The notes beneath the pieces were generated by a model. The model searched no databases and was not told the origin of the DNA. It saw only the letters and a list, made by a program, of their open reading frames with translations. Of a stretch of 64,000 nt of DNA, positions 52,767 to 61,146 are shown piece after piece. The position numbers and the translations under genes are program-made. This DNA comes from JBBQXK01 sp038209775. GTDB taxonomy: Bacteria > Pseudomonadota > Alphaproteobacteria > Rhodobacterales > Rhodobacteraceae. The stretch's first letter is position 1; every line of letters starts with the position of its first letter. Where the stretch lies: NCBI GenBank assembly GCA_038209775.1, contig JBBQXK010000017.1, forward strand, positions 1-64,000. Direction: 5' to 3'.

Positions 52767-52910
52767 TCACAGGCCAAGCTTCGGGAACACATAGCGCGTG
52801 CTGGGAAGCTGCGGCTGTTCGGTGCGCTCTTCACGGCGGGCGTCGTGGCGGCGGGGTTCGGCGTTCATCCGGGTGGCGATCAGCAGGGCTTCTGCAAAGA
52901 TGTTCAACAT
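52767..52910 (-). CDS. 47-residue hypothetical protein
   Basis: A small open frame starting MLNIFAEALLIATRMNAEP with GGAG 8 bases before the ATG. The N-terminus is an amphipathic or membrane-edge helix. The middle is highly charged (RRHDARREERTE), and it ends STRYVFPKLGL. There is no domain I recognise. It is divergent from the LysR gene, with 98 bp between the two starts, so the regulator may control it. The good ribosome site and the protein-like sequence argue that it is real. Confidence 0.6.
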   Translation of the reverse strand: MLNIFAEALLIATRMNAEPRRHDARREERTEQPQLPSTRYVFPKLGL

Positions 52911-53008
52911 TTTCTTTCTCCATTGGCTTGTGCCATGCGTTGGATATACGGGATAAACGGCGCAAACCGAAGTCAGCAATTTTTCTGGAATGTTAGAAGA
53001 ACTATCAT

Positions 53009-53884
53009 ATGAGCATCGACTGGACCCACCTGCCCCCGCTGACCGCCCTGCGCGCGTTTGAAGCCGTGGCCAGTGCCGGCAGTTTTTCCGGCGCCGCGCG
53101 GCGGCTGAATGTGACGCATGCGGCGGTGGCGCAGCAGGTGCGGGCGCTGGAGGAGCATCTGGGCGTGGCGCTGGCGGTGCGTGACGGGCGGGGGCTGGCG
53201 TTGACGGCGGAGGGGGGGCAACTGGCGGCAGCGCTGGCCGAGGGGTTCGGCGCAGTGCAGCGGGGGGTCGAGGCGTTGCGGGCAGGGGGCGGGGACCGGC
53301 CGGTGCGGCTGACCCTGACGGCCAGTTTCGCGGCACAGTGGCTGATGCCGCGGTTGCGCGATTTCTGGGAACGGCACCCCGACATCGGCCTGTCGCTGCA
53401 CCCCGATGCAAAGGTGGTCGATCTGCGGCGCGAAGGGATGGATGTGGGCATCCGCTATGGGCTTGGGCAATGGCCGGGGGTGCAGGCGACGTTCCTTGCG
53501 TCGGCGCGTCTGGTGGTGGCGGCGTCGCCCGTGGTGATGGAGGGGCGCGCGCGGCTGACAGTGGCCGAACTGGCGGGGATGGAATGGATCGTGGCGCGCG
53601 ACTGGCCGGAACAGGACGATTACCTGCGCAGTCTGGGCCTTGACCCGCAAACCCTGAGCCGGACGGAGTTTCCGAATGAGGAACTGTCGATTGCGGCGGC
53701 GCGGCAGGGGCTGGGACTGGTGGTGGAAAGCCTGGCGCTGATTGAGTCTGATGTGGCGACGGGGCAATTGTGCATGGTGCATGACAGCCGCGATACGCTG
53801 CCTGCCTATTTCATGGTGACGGTACCGGGGCCGCAAAGGGCCCCGGTACGCGCGTTTCTGCGTTGGCTGGCCGCCAACGCGTGA
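53009..53884 (+). CDS. LysR family transcriptional regulator (GcvA-like)
   Basis: A 291-residue regulator. The HTH region LTALRAFEAVASAGSFSGAA, RRLNVTHAAVAQQVRALEEHL is typical, and the following LTLTASFAAQWLMPRLRDFW with IGLSLHPDAKVVDL is the pattern of the GcvA subgroup's effector domain. Its target is not known; the divergent 47-residue gene is the nearest candidate. Its end lies 3 bp from the end of the converging hvrA gene. Confidence 0.92.
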   Translation: MSIDWTHLPPLTALRAFEAVASAGSFSGAARRLNVTHAAVAQQVRALEEHLGVALAVRDGRGLALTAEGGQLAAALAEGFGAVQRGVEALRAGGGDRPVRLTLTASFAAQWLMPRLRDFWERHPDIGLSLHPDAKVVDLRREGMDVGIRYGLGQWPGVQATFLASARLVVAASPVVMEGRARLTVAELAGMEWIVARDWPEQDDYLRSLGLDPQTLSRTEFPNEELSIAAARQGLGLVVESLALIESDVATGQLCMVHDSRDTLPAYFMVTVPGPQRAPVRAFLRWLAANA

Positions 53885-53887
53885 TCG

Positions 53888-54196
53888 TCAAAGGGCCAGA
53901 TCTTCGGGCTTGCGGCCCGCTGCCATGGCCTTGATGAACCAGCCCGGCTTGCGACCACGGCCCGACCAGGTGTCGGCGTGATTGGCAGGGTTGGCGTATT
54001 TCGCGACCGATGCGGTGGTCTTGCGCGTGGTGGGTGCCCCGGTCAGCTCTGCCAGCGAATACCCCTTGGCGCGCGCGATCTCTTCCATCTCGGCAAGGGC
54101 CACTTTTTTCCGGCGATCTTCAAATGACGCGATAGCCTTTGCAATCTGTGACTGGAGGTCTTTCAGCTCTTTGAGAGAAAGTTCGTTCAGGTTCAT
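53888..54196 (-). CDS. hvrA: H-NS family DNA-binding protein (HvrA/Spb-like)
   Basis: A 102-residue nucleoid protein. The N-terminal half is a coiled coil for oligomerisation (MNLNELSLKELKDLQSQIAK and following). The C-terminus YANPANHADTWSGRGRKPGW is the H-NS DNA-binding loop in its alphaproteobacterial form (the usual TWTGRGRKP). The start at 54196 is preferred to 54283. It follows regA on the same strand, as hvrA follows senC-regA in Rhodobacter capsulatus, where it tunes photosynthesis genes to dim light. Whether that role holds here is not visible, since no photosynthesis gene is in the window. Confidence 0.88.
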   Translation of the reverse strand: MNLNELSLKELKDLQSQIAKAIASFEDRRKKVALAEMEEIARAKGYSLAELTGAPTTRKTTASVAKYANPANHADTWSGRGRKPGWFIKAMAAGRKPEDLAL

Positions 54197-54332
54197 ATCC
54201 GTTTCTACCCTCGGTTGTTTTTTGCTCCGTACCCGTTGTTCTATGCCAATCGGCCACAACCCGCAACCCGGCGAAAAGGACATGCCGGGCGCGGCATATC
54301 CATCCGGCCAATTCCTGCCTATTGGGGTCCGA

Positions 54333-54887
54333 CTATCGCGGACTGCGTTTTGCCAGAATGCGTTGCAACGTGCGGCGGTGCATGTTCAGCCGCCGCGCGG
54401 TTTCGCTGACGTTGCGTTCGCACATTTCATAGACGCGCTGGATATGTTCCCACCGCACCCGGTCAGCGGACATCGGATTGTCGGGGGGGGGTGGCAGATG
54501 TTCACCCCGGGCAAGAAGCGCATTGGTGACTTCATTGGCATCGGCGGGCTTGGAGAGATAGTCGATGGCCCCGATCTTGACCGCCGCCACTGCCGTGGCG
54601 ATGGCACCGTATCCGGTCAGTACGACAATCCGGCAATCGGGACGGCGTTCGCGCAGGGTTTCCACCACGTCCAGCCCATTGCCATCCTCAAGCCGAAGAT
54701 CGACCACCGCATAGGCGGGCGGGCGGGATTGAGCGGCGGCCTTGCCCATGGCGACACTTTCCGCAGTCTCTGGCAGAAAACCACGCTTTTCCATGGCCTT
54801 GGCCAGCCGATGCACGAAGGGGCCGTCATCATCGACCAACAGCAGGGTCCGGTCCGGCCCCAGTTCCAACGCAGTTTCCTCAATCAT
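54333..54887 (-). CDS. regA: Redox response regulator RegA/PrrA/ActR
   Basis: A 184-residue response regulator. The receiver has the acidic pocket LLLVDDDG, phospho-acceptor Asp63 (VVDLRLEDG), Thr91 (VVLTGYG) and Lys113 (LSKPAD). The four-proline linker HLPPPPDN (about residues 130-137) and the Fis-type HTH NVSETARRLNMHRRTLQRIL are signatures of RegA. RegA is phosphorylated by RegB when oxygen falls and controls respiration, carbon and nitrogen fixation and, in phototrophs, photosynthesis. It is co-directional with senC and opposite regB. Confidence 0.96.
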   Translation of the reverse strand: MIEETALELGPDRTLLLVDDDGPFVHRLAKAMEKRGFLPETAESVAMGKAAAQSRPPAYAVVDLRLEDGNGLDVVETLRERRPDCRIVVLTGYGAIATAVAAVKIGAIDYLSKPADANEVTNALLARGEHLPPPPDNPMSADRVRWEHIQRVYEMCERNVSETARRLNMHRRTLQRILAKRSPR

Positions 54888-54922
54888 CCACCGATCCCCC
54901 TAGCCGTTCTGAACCGACCCGA

Positions 54923-55552
54923 TCAGCCTGCCGCCGCAGCATAGCAGGCCGTCCGTGCCGCGATATCCTGCGGTGACGCATCGCTTTGGAAGAAGTCCAT
55001 GAACGTCGGCGTGCCGTCGGTTCCGGGCTGCATCAGATAGGTCAGCGTCGTGTGATCCATGAGATAGTATTCGTCGCCCGCATTGCGAACCTTGTAGAAC
55101 GTGCGATATGCGTTTGAGGCCGCCTTGACCTGCGCCTCGGTGCCGGTGAGGCCGATCATGTCGGGATGGATGGCATCGGTGAAATCGCGCAGGGCCTCTG
55201 GCGTGTCGCGGGCCGGGTCGATCGAGATGAACACGGTACGGGCGGGCGTGCCACCCTTGGCCAGAATGTCCACCGCCTCGGCATTGCGGGCGGCATCGGT
55301 CGGGCAGACATCGGGACAGTAGGTATAGCCGAAATAGACCAGCGTCGGTTCAGTGATCACGTCGCGCTCGGTCACCGTGGCACCCGTGTCGTCCACCAGC
55401 GTGAACGGCCCGCCGATATCGCCGCCGCCCACCTGTCCGCCGCGACATTCGGCAAAGGGGTCACCCGCCTGCTGCAGCCGCACATAAAGAACCGACCCCG
55501 CGATCAGTCCGACCATCGCCGCCACGGCGACGCCAGCATATACCTGCCGCAT
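54923..55552 (-). CDS. senC: SCO1/SenC/PrrC family copper/thiol protein
   Basis: A 209-residue protein anchored by one N-terminal helix (AVAAMVGLIAGSVLYV). The periplasmic thioredoxin-like domain has YCPDVCP with Cys79 and Cys83, and His167 in LMDHTTL, the three copper ligands. SCO proteins help assemble the CuA site of cytochrome oxidase; in Rhodobacter, SenC/PrrC also affects RegB signalling. The start at 55552 has AAGGGA 6 bases upstream; an ATG at 55585 is possible. It is transcribed away from regB, 35 bp ahead of regA. Confidence 0.94.
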   Translation of the reverse strand: MRQVYAGVAVAAMVGLIAGSVLYVRLQQAGDPFAECRGGQVGGGDIGGPFTLVDDTGATVTERDVITEPTLVYFGYTYCPDVCPTDAARNAEAVDILAKGGTPARTVFISIDPARDTPEALRDFTDAIHPDMIGLTGTEAQVKAASNAYRTFYKVRNAGDEYYLMDHTTLTYLMQPGTDGTPTFMDFFQSDASPQDIAARTACYAAAAG

Positions 55553-55648
55553 CAGAGATCCCTTTCCCGTCTGTCGATCCGTCATTGAACACATACGGAC
55601 CTCACCCTACCCTTGCAGCTAGGTCATCCGACCGTCCGGGGCAATGCG

Positions 55649-57037
55649 ATGCTTTCACCAGGTCTGGGACTTTTGCCGCCCTATGGGGTGACCGACAGCA
55701 TGCGTCTGCGCACGCTGATCCTGCTGCGGTGGCTGGCGATCACCGGGCAACTGGTGGCGATCACCGCCGCCGCGCGGTTCTATGACCTGCAATTGCCGCT
55801 GGGTCTGTGTCTTTTGGTGGTGGGGGCGGCGATCATTGCCAACCTCATCTCTATCTTCATCTTTCCGGAAACCAAGCGGTTGTCCGAGGTCGAGGCGATG
55901 CTGGTGCTGCTGTTCGATCTGGCGCAACTGGCGTTGCTGTTGTCGCTGACCGGCGGGCTGACCAACCCGTTTGCGCTGTTGATCCTGGCGCCGGTGGTGA
56001 TCTCTGCCTCGGCGTTGCGGCTGCGGATCACGGTGGTGCTGGGGCTGGCCGCTATCGGATTTGTGACCCTGACCACGATGTCGCATATCCCCTTGCGGTT
56101 TGCCGACGGGTCGGTGCTGACGGTGCCGCCGCTGTTCGAATTCGGGTTCTGGCTGTCGATCCTGATCGGGATCCTGTTCCTTGGCCTTTATTCCCACCGC
56201 GTGGCGGTCGAGATCCGGTCGATGAGCCAGGCCCTGCTGGCCACCCAGATGGCGCTGGCCCGCGAACAGAAGCTGACCGATCTGGGGGGCGTGGTGGCGG
56301 CGGCGGCGCATGAGTTGGGCACGCCGCTGGCCACGATCAAGCTGGTCAGCGCCGAGATGATGGAGGAACTGGCCGACCGGCGCGATCTGTATGAGGATGC
56401 CGCCCTGATCCGCGCCCAGGCCGACCGTTGCCGCGATATCCTGCGGTCTATGGGGCGGATGGGCAAGGATGACCTGCACCTGCGGCGGGCCCCCCTGGGC
56501 ACCGTTCTGCGCGAAGCTGCCGAGCCGCATATGGGGCGCGGCCGCGAGGTGGTGTTCGACATCGGGCCGGGGCCGGGCGGCCCTGAGCGGCAACCGGTGA
56601 TCCTGCGGCGGCCCGAGGTGATCCACGGCCTGCGCAACCTGATCCAGAACGCCGTCGATTTCGCCCGTTCCACCGTCTGGATCAGCGCCGAGTGGACCGA
56701 AGTACGGATTGCGATCACCATCGTCGATGACGGCGAGGGGTATCCGCCGCACCTGATCGGCCGCATCGGCGATCCCTTTGTGCGCGACCGGCGGAACCTT
56801 CAGGAGGCGGCGCAACGGCCCGAGTATGAGGGAATGGGCCTTGGTCTGTTTATCGCAAAGACGCTGTTGGAGCGGTCGGGGGCGGAATTGACCTTTGCCA
56901 ACGGGTCCGGCCCGTTTCTGGGGGACGCCGAGCGACCGGCGCGATGCGGCGCGATTGTCGAGGTGATCTGGAAGGCATCCGCCATCGAGGTCAGGGATGA
57001 CGGGTCACTGGGGGCGAACCGGCCCAACGAGATGTGA
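55649..57037 (+). CDS. regB: Redox sensor histidine kinase RegB/PrrB
   Basis: A 462-residue kinase, matching the usual RegB length with the start at 55649; ATG 55613 is an alternative. Six membrane helices fill residues 20-185. GGLTNPF (102-108) is the quinone-sensing loop between helices. AAAAHELGTPLATI places the phospho-His at 221, and DRCRDILRSMG holds the redox-active Cys at 261. N-box NLIQNAV, VDDGEGYPP and GMGLGLFIAK complete the ATP-binding domain. It is divergent from senC-regA; the 96 bp between them probably hold both promoters. Confidence 0.96.
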   Translation: MLSPGLGLLPPYGVTDSMRLRTLILLRWLAITGQLVAITAAARFYDLQLPLGLCLLVVGAAIIANLISIFIFPETKRLSEVEAMLVLLFDLAQLALLLSLTGGLTNPFALLILAPVVISASALRLRITVVLGLAAIGFVTLTTMSHIPLRFADGSVLTVPPLFEFGFWLSILIGILFLGLYSHRVAVEIRSMSQALLATQMALAREQKLTDLGGVVAAAAHELGTPLATIKLVSAEMMEELADRRDLYEDAALIRAQADRCRDILRSMGRMGKDDLHLRRAPLGTVLREAAEPHMGRGREVVFDIGPGPGGPERQPVILRRPEVIHGLRNLIQNAVDFARSTVWISAEWTEVRIAITIVDDGEGYPPHLIGRIGDPFVRDRRNLQEAAQRPEYEGMGLGLFIAKTLLERSGAELTFANGSGPFLGDAERPARCGAIVEVIWKASAIEVRDDGSLGANRPNEM

Positions 57038-57092
57038 CGGAAAAGCATCCCCTGGCTGAAAATCCGCGGAATGGACTCATCCTGCGGGTGCA

Positions 57093-57108
57093 TTAATGCG
57101 GCATTAAC
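57093..57108 (+). promoter_or_regulatory. CtrA-type box upstream of the PAS protein gene
   Basis: TTAA, TGCGGCA, TTAAC matches the full CtrA consensus TTAA-N7-TTAAC exactly. The TTAATGCGGCATTAA core is also a perfect palindrome around its central G. It lies 55 bp before the chosen start (57163) of the PAS gene, a normal distance for CtrA activation. CtrA control is inferred from the motif. Confidence 0.7.
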
Positions 57109-57162
57109 TTTCTCTTCTTTAAGTTGCCGGGGCGGGTGATTGACAACTCGAGGGGGGCACAA

Positions 57163-58761
57163 TTGGGATTTGATCTGTGGCTGGCGGCCGGGTTGATGGT
57201 GACGGCAGTTCTGTCGGCGCTTGTCGGGCTTCTGGTGCTGGCCGTGCTGCAGACGCGGGAGGCCGCTAAACCGCGCGGCATCTTTGCCGATACCGCCATG
57301 GGGACGGAATTCCTGTTCGACGGCGATACGCTGGTCGATGCGACGCCCGGCGCGCGGGCGTTGTTGCAGCACAGTCCGGCACAATCGGGGTCACCCTGGG
57401 TGCGGCTTCTGGCCTATCTTGGCCCGCGCTTTCCCGATGTGGCCGAACGCCTGATGCGCATTGCCGGCGAAGGGCGCGTGGCGCTTGCCAGCGACGGCGA
57501 TGGGGGTGCGCCGCTGTTGCTGATGGCCGAGTATCGGGGCGGGCTGACCCGCGTGTCGATCACCGACCCCGAGGCCGAAAGCCATGCAGCAGGCGCGTCA
57601 CGCGACGGCCTGACCGAACGCGCGGTGCAAGAGGAGCTGGACCTTCTGCGCGCCTCGGTCGCCGCCGCACCGCTGCCGATCTGGCGCGAATCGGACGGCG
57701 GAGACATCACCTGGGCCAATGCGGCCTACCTTGACCACCTGATGAAGCGGCTGGAACCCGGGCAGGATCTGGTCTGGCCGATCCCGCGCCTGTTCGAGCG
57801 GACCGCAAGTGCGCAAGGGGCCGACCGGCAGCGCCAGAAGCTGGACCAGAAGGGATCATCGACGCAGGTGCAGTGGTTCGAGTTGTTCACGGCACCCGAC
57901 CGGGGGGGCAGGCTGGTTTATGCGCAGCCCGTCGATGCCACGGTACAGGCCGAAACCGCGCTGCGCGGGTTCATGCAGACGCTGGCCAAGACATTCGCGC
58001 ATCTGACCACCGGCCTTGCGATCTTTGATTCGGCGCGGCAGTTGCAACTGTTCAATCCGGCGCTGATGGACCTGACAGCACTGCCGCCCGATTTCCTGTC
58101 GGCGCGGCCGTCGCTGTCGGCGTTCTTTGACGCGATGCGCGAACGCTCGATGATCCCCGAGCCGCGCGACTATCGCAACTGGCGCCGTGAGATGGGCGAG
58201 ATGGAGGCGGCGGCGGCCAGCGGTCTGTACGAGGAAACCTGGAGCCTGCCGGGCGGGCAGACCTACCGCGTCACCGGTCGGCCACATCCGAATGGTGCGC
58301 TGGCGCTGATGTTCGAGGATATCTCGTCCGAGATGACGCGCACGCGCCGCTACCGTGCCGATCTGGAACTGGGGCAGGCGGTCATCGACGCGATGGACGA
58401 GGCGATTGCGGTGTTTTCATCGTCGGGCACGCTGGTGATCTCGAACGCGGCCTATGCCGAGGTCTGGGGGCATGACCCGGCCGGCACGCTGGACGGCGAG
58501 GCGGGGATGGCGGTGGTGGCCGAGTACTGGCGTGCAGGCACTGCGCCGACAACCGTCTGGGACCGGGCCGAGGATTTCGCTGCCGCGATGGGGCCACGCA
58601 GCGGCTGGACGGACGAGGTTCATCTGGCCGACGGGCGCCTGATGACGGTGCGGTTTGCGCGTCTGGCTGGCGGGGCGACGCTGGCCGGGTTCCGCGTCAC
58701 CGGCGTGGCCGATCTGGCCGCCCCGGTTTTCGCCAGCGCAAGGCCGCGCCGCAGCGCCTGA
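57163..58761 (+). CDS. Membrane-anchored multi-PAS protein without a kinase domain
   Basis: A 532-residue protein if started at TTG 57163, which has GAGGGGGG 5 bases upstream; a TTG at 57124 is the other choice, and no ATG fits. One N-terminal helix (LWLAAGLMVTAVLSALVGLL) is followed by PAS-like repeats: APLPIWRESDGGDITWANAAY, TTGLAIFDSARQLQLFNPAL with NGALALMFEDISSEM, and DEAIAVFSSSGTLVISNAAY with a final barrel ending at ASARPRRSA. There is no histidine kinase, GGDEF or HTH domain, so it must signal through a partner or be a kinase remnant. It has a perfect CtrA-type box upstream and sits next to regB. Its last 119 bp are duplicated in tandem downstream. Confidence 0.85.
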   Translation: MGFDLWLAAGLMVTAVLSALVGLLVLAVLQTREAAKPRGIFADTAMGTEFLFDGDTLVDATPGARALLQHSPAQSGSPWVRLLAYLGPRFPDVAERLMRIAGEGRVALASDGDGGAPLLLMAEYRGGLTRVSITDPEAESHAAGASRDGLTERAVQEELDLLRASVAAAPLPIWRESDGGDITWANAAYLDHLMKRLEPGQDLVWPIPRLFERTASAQGADRQRQKLDQKGSSTQVQWFELFTAPDRGGRLVYAQPVDATVQAETALRGFMQTLAKTFAHLTTGLAIFDSARQLQLFNPALMDLTALPPDFLSARPSLSAFFDAMRERSMIPEPRDYRNWRREMGEMEAAAASGLYEETWSLPGGQTYRVTGRPHPNGALALMFEDISSEMTRTRRYRADLELGQAVIDAMDEAIAVFSSSGTLVISNAAYAEVWGHDPAGTLDGEAGMAVVAEYWRAGTAPTTVWDRAEDFAAAMGPRSGWTDEVHLADGRLMTVRFARLAGGATLAGFRVTGVADLAAPVFASARPRRSA

Positions 58762-58880
58762 TGGCGGTTCGGTTTGCGAACGTTTCGGGAGGGGCCACGC
58801 TGGCTGTGTTCCGGGTGACCGGCGTGGAAGAACGGGCCGCTCCGGTTTTCGCCAGCGCAAGGCCGCGGCGGAGCGCCTGA
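58642..58880 (+). repeat. 119-bp tandem duplication of the PAS gene 3' end
   Basis: Copy 1 (from 58642) is the last 39 codons of the PAS gene. Copy 2 (58761-58880) begins in the overlap TGATG and encodes an open frame of 39 residues, MAVRFANVSGGATLAVFRVT and then EERAAPVFASARPRRSA. It matches copy 1 (MTVRFARLAGGATLAGFRVT, then ADLAAPVFASARPRRSA), including the stop. GCGCCTGATG is shared at both edges and could have primed the duplication. Copy 2 has diverged most in its middle. No ribosome site is evident, so it is probably not translated independently, though coupling to the PAS stop is possible. Confidence 0.85.
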
Positions 58881-58937
58881 GGCCATCAGCCCGGCGCGGC
58901 CCTTGCGCAGGCGGGTGCTGCGGGTACAGTCGGCGCA

Positions 58938-59474
58938 ATGCTGACCCCCGAGACGCTGACCCCCGAGACGCTGACCCCTGTGACGCTGATCCCCGTGACC
59001 TTGATCCCTGCGACGCTGACGCTTGACCTTCCCGATGCGGAGGCGACGGTCCGTCTGGGCCGCACTCTGGCCGGTGTTCTGCGGGCGGGGGATGCCGTGC
59101 TGCTGTCGGGGGCCATTGGTGCGGGCAAATCGCACCTGGCGCGCGCGCTGATCCGGGCGCGGCTGGGCCGGGATGAGGATGTGCCTTCACCCACCTTCAC
59201 GCTGGTGCAGACCTACCCGGATGCGGCGGGTGATCTGTGGCATGCGGACCTCTACCGGCTGACCCACCCGGACGAGTTGGTGGAACTGGGGCTGGAGGCG
59301 GCGTTTGACACCGGGGTGTGTCTGGTCGAATGGCCCGACCGGATGGGGTCGCTGGCCCCGACGGGGGCGTTGCACTTGCGCCTGTCCGATGTGGGCGAGG
59401 GGCGCAGGGCGGACCTTTCGGGTGGGCGTCAGGGGTTGATCGCGGCGATTGCCGATGATTGGTCCGTGGCATGA
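58938..59474 (+). CDS. tsaE: tRNA threonylcarbamoyladenosine biosynthesis ATPase TsaE
   Basis: A 178-residue ATPase needed with TsaB, TsaD and TsaC to make t6A in tRNAs. LLSGAIGAGKSHLARALI is Walker A. SPTFTLVQTY and WHADLYRLTHPDELVELGLE are the TsaE switch and metal-binding blocks. EWPDRMG completes the site. The core starts near TLTLDLPDAEATVRLG; the first 26 residues are five LTPET-like repeats encoded by a minisatellite. Translation could instead begin at TTG 59001. Its stop overlaps amgK in ATGA. Confidence 0.92.
   Translation: MLTPETLTPETLTPVTLIPVTLIPATLTLDLPDAEATVRLGRTLAGVLRAGDAVLLSGAIGAGKSHLARALIRARLGRDEDVPSPTFTLVQTYPDAAGDLWHADLYRLTHPDELVELGLEAAFDTGVCLVEWPDRMGSLAPTGALHLRLSDVGEGRRADLSGGRQGLIAAIADDWSVA
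58941..59015 (+). repeat. 15-bp minisatellite encoding the TsaE N-terminus
   Basis: Five direct 15-bp units lie at 58941, 58956, 58971, 58986 and 59001. The first two are identical (CTGACCCCCGAGACG) and the later ones drift. They encode LTPET, LTPET, LTPVT, LIPVT and LIPAT. The length is a multiple of three, so copy-number change would leave the frame open. Confidence 0.85.
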
Positions 59475-60481
59475 CCGGGCGGGCGCGGGCAATGCAGGTC
59501 TTTCTTGAAGGTGCCGGGTGGGGGGCTGCGCAGCGGGTGCATCTGGCGGGCGATGCGTCGGACCGCAGGTATGAGCGGCTGACGCAGCCACAGGGCAGTG
59601 GCGTGTTGATGGACAACCCGCCGGGGGGGGCCGATGACCCTGCGGCCTTTGTGCGCATGGCGCAGCATTTGACCGGCCTTGGTCTGTCGGCCCCGCGCGT
59701 GTTGGCTGCCGATACCGGGGCGGGTTTCCTGCTGCTGGAGGATTTGGGCGATGCGCTTTTTGCGCGGCTGCTGGCCGATGCTCAGGGGCGCGAAACGGAC
59801 CTTTATGCCGTTGCCACCGATGTTCTGGTCCACCTGCAGGGCCAGGCGGCACCCCAGGGTCTGCCCGACCTTTCCGCCGGTGACTGGGCCAATGCCGCCG
59901 CCTTTGCGCTGGACTGGTATGCCTTTGCGGCCACGGGTGTGCGGCCCGATGCCGGGGCTTTTACCGACGCGCTGACGCGGGCATTGGCGGCGCATGCCGA
60001 CGGCCCCAGGGTGTTGATCCTGCGGGATTATCATGCGGAGAACCTGCTGTGGTTGCCGCAGCGTCAGGGTATCGCACGGGCGGGGGTGCTGGATTTCCAG
60101 TTGGGGCAGATGGGGCAGCCGGGGTATGATCTGGTGTCGCTGTTGCAGGACGCGCGGCGCGATGTGGCGCCGGCGACGGTGGCGGCGATGACGGCGCGGT
60201 TTGTGGTGGCGACGGGGGCCACGGGGTTTGACGCGGCCTTTGCCGTGCTGGGCGCGCAGCGGGCGTTGCGGATCATGGGGGTATTCGCGCGGCTGGCGTT
60301 GGTCGCGGGCAAGCCCGGGTATCTGCCGCTGTTGCCGCGCGTCTGGGGCCAGTTGCAGGCGAACCTGGCACACCCCGCGCTGCGGCCGCTTGCGACCCTC
60401 TGCGCGCGCCTTGTGCCGCCACCGACCGCCTCCGTTCTGGAAAGGATCGCCCGCCAATGCGGCAGCCACCGCAATCCGTGA
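59471..60481 (+). CDS. amgK: N-acetylmuramate/N-acetylglucosamine kinase AmgK
   Basis: A 336-residue aminoglycoside-phosphotransferase-fold kinase. VLILRDYHAENLLWL is the Brenner catalytic loop, and GVLDFQLGQMGQPGYDLVSLL the metal-binding DxD region. The gene lies directly ahead of murU, the pairing that defines the MurNAc recycling route, in which AmgK makes MurNAc-1-phosphate. Start ATG 59471 overlaps the tsaE stop. The N-terminus (FLEGAGWGAAQRVHLAGDASDRRY, in parts) fits AmgK. Confidence 0.92.
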   Translation: MTGRARAMQVFLEGAGWGAAQRVHLAGDASDRRYERLTQPQGSGVLMDNPPGGADDPAAFVRMAQHLTGLGLSAPRVLAADTGAGFLLLEDLGDALFARLLADAQGRETDLYAVATDVLVHLQGQAAPQGLPDLSAGDWANAAAFALDWYAFAATGVRPDAGAFTDALTRALAAHADGPRVLILRDYHAENLLWLPQRQGIARAGVLDFQLGQMGQPGYDLVSLLQDARRDVAPATVAAMTARFVVATGATGFDAAFAVLGAQRALRIMGVFARLALVAGKPGYLPLLPRVWGQLQANLAHPALRPLATLCARLVPPPTASVLERIARQCGSHRNP

Positions 60482-61146
60482 TGCTGTTCGCCGCCGGGTT
60501 CGGCACGCGGATGGGGGCCTTGACGGCCGACCGGCCAAAGCCGCTGATCCCGGTCGCGGGGCGGGCGCTGATCGACCATGCGCTGGACTTGGCCGAGGGG
60601 CTGCGGGTGGTGGTGAACGTGCATTACCTGGGCGACCAGATCGTGCGGCATCTTGCGGGGCGCGACGTCGCGGTATCGGATGAGACGGCGCGGATTCTGG
60701 ATACCGGGGGTGGCTTGCGGCATGCGCTGCCGCTGTTGGGGACGGGGCCGGTGTTCACGCTGAATTCGGATGCGGTCTGGACCGGGGACAATCCACTGAC
60801 CGAGCTTGCGGCGGCGTGGGACCCGGGGCGGATGGATGCGCTGTTGCTGATGTTGCCGGTGGCGCAGGCGGTAGCGTCGTCGGGGCGCAGCGATTTCGTG
60901 ATGGGTTCGGATGGGCGGATCGGCCGGGCTGGCGGGGCCGAGGGGGTGGCGTATCTGGGGGCGCAGATCATCATGACGGATGGGTTGGCGGCGGTGGGGG
61001 ACGAGGTGTTTTCGCTCAACCGGATGTGGGACGGGATGATTGCCGCAGGGCGGGCTTACGGGCTGGTCCATCGCGGTGGGTGGTGCGATGTGGGGCATCC
61101 GGCGGGGATAGCCCGTGCCGAGGCGATGTTGGCATCCGATGGATAA
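60457..61146 (+). CDS. murU: N-acetylmuramate alpha-1-phosphate uridylyltransferase MurU
   Basis: A 229-residue nucleotidyltransferase. VMLFAAGFGTRMGALTADRPKPLIPV (in parts) is the NTP-binding signature, and VFTLNSDAVWTGDNP places the metal Asp. It turns MurNAc-1-P into UDP-MurNAc, bypassing de novo synthesis and conferring fosfomycin tolerance in bacteria that have it. The start at 60457 overlaps amgK by 25 bp and has GGAAAGG upstream; ATG 60481 is an alternative in a TGATG overlap. It overlaps addB by 8 bp. Confidence 0.92.
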   Translation: MRQPPQSVMLFAAGFGTRMGALTADRPKPLIPVAGRALIDHALDLAEGLRVVVNVHYLGDQIVRHLAGRDVAVSDETARILDTGGGLRHALPLLGTGPVFTLNSDAVWTGDNPLTELAAAWDPGRMDALLLMLPVAQAVASSGRSDFVMGSDGRIGRAGGAEGVAYLGAQIIMTDGLAAVGDEVFSLNRMWDGMIAAGRAYGLVHRGGWCDVGHPAGIARAEAMLASDG

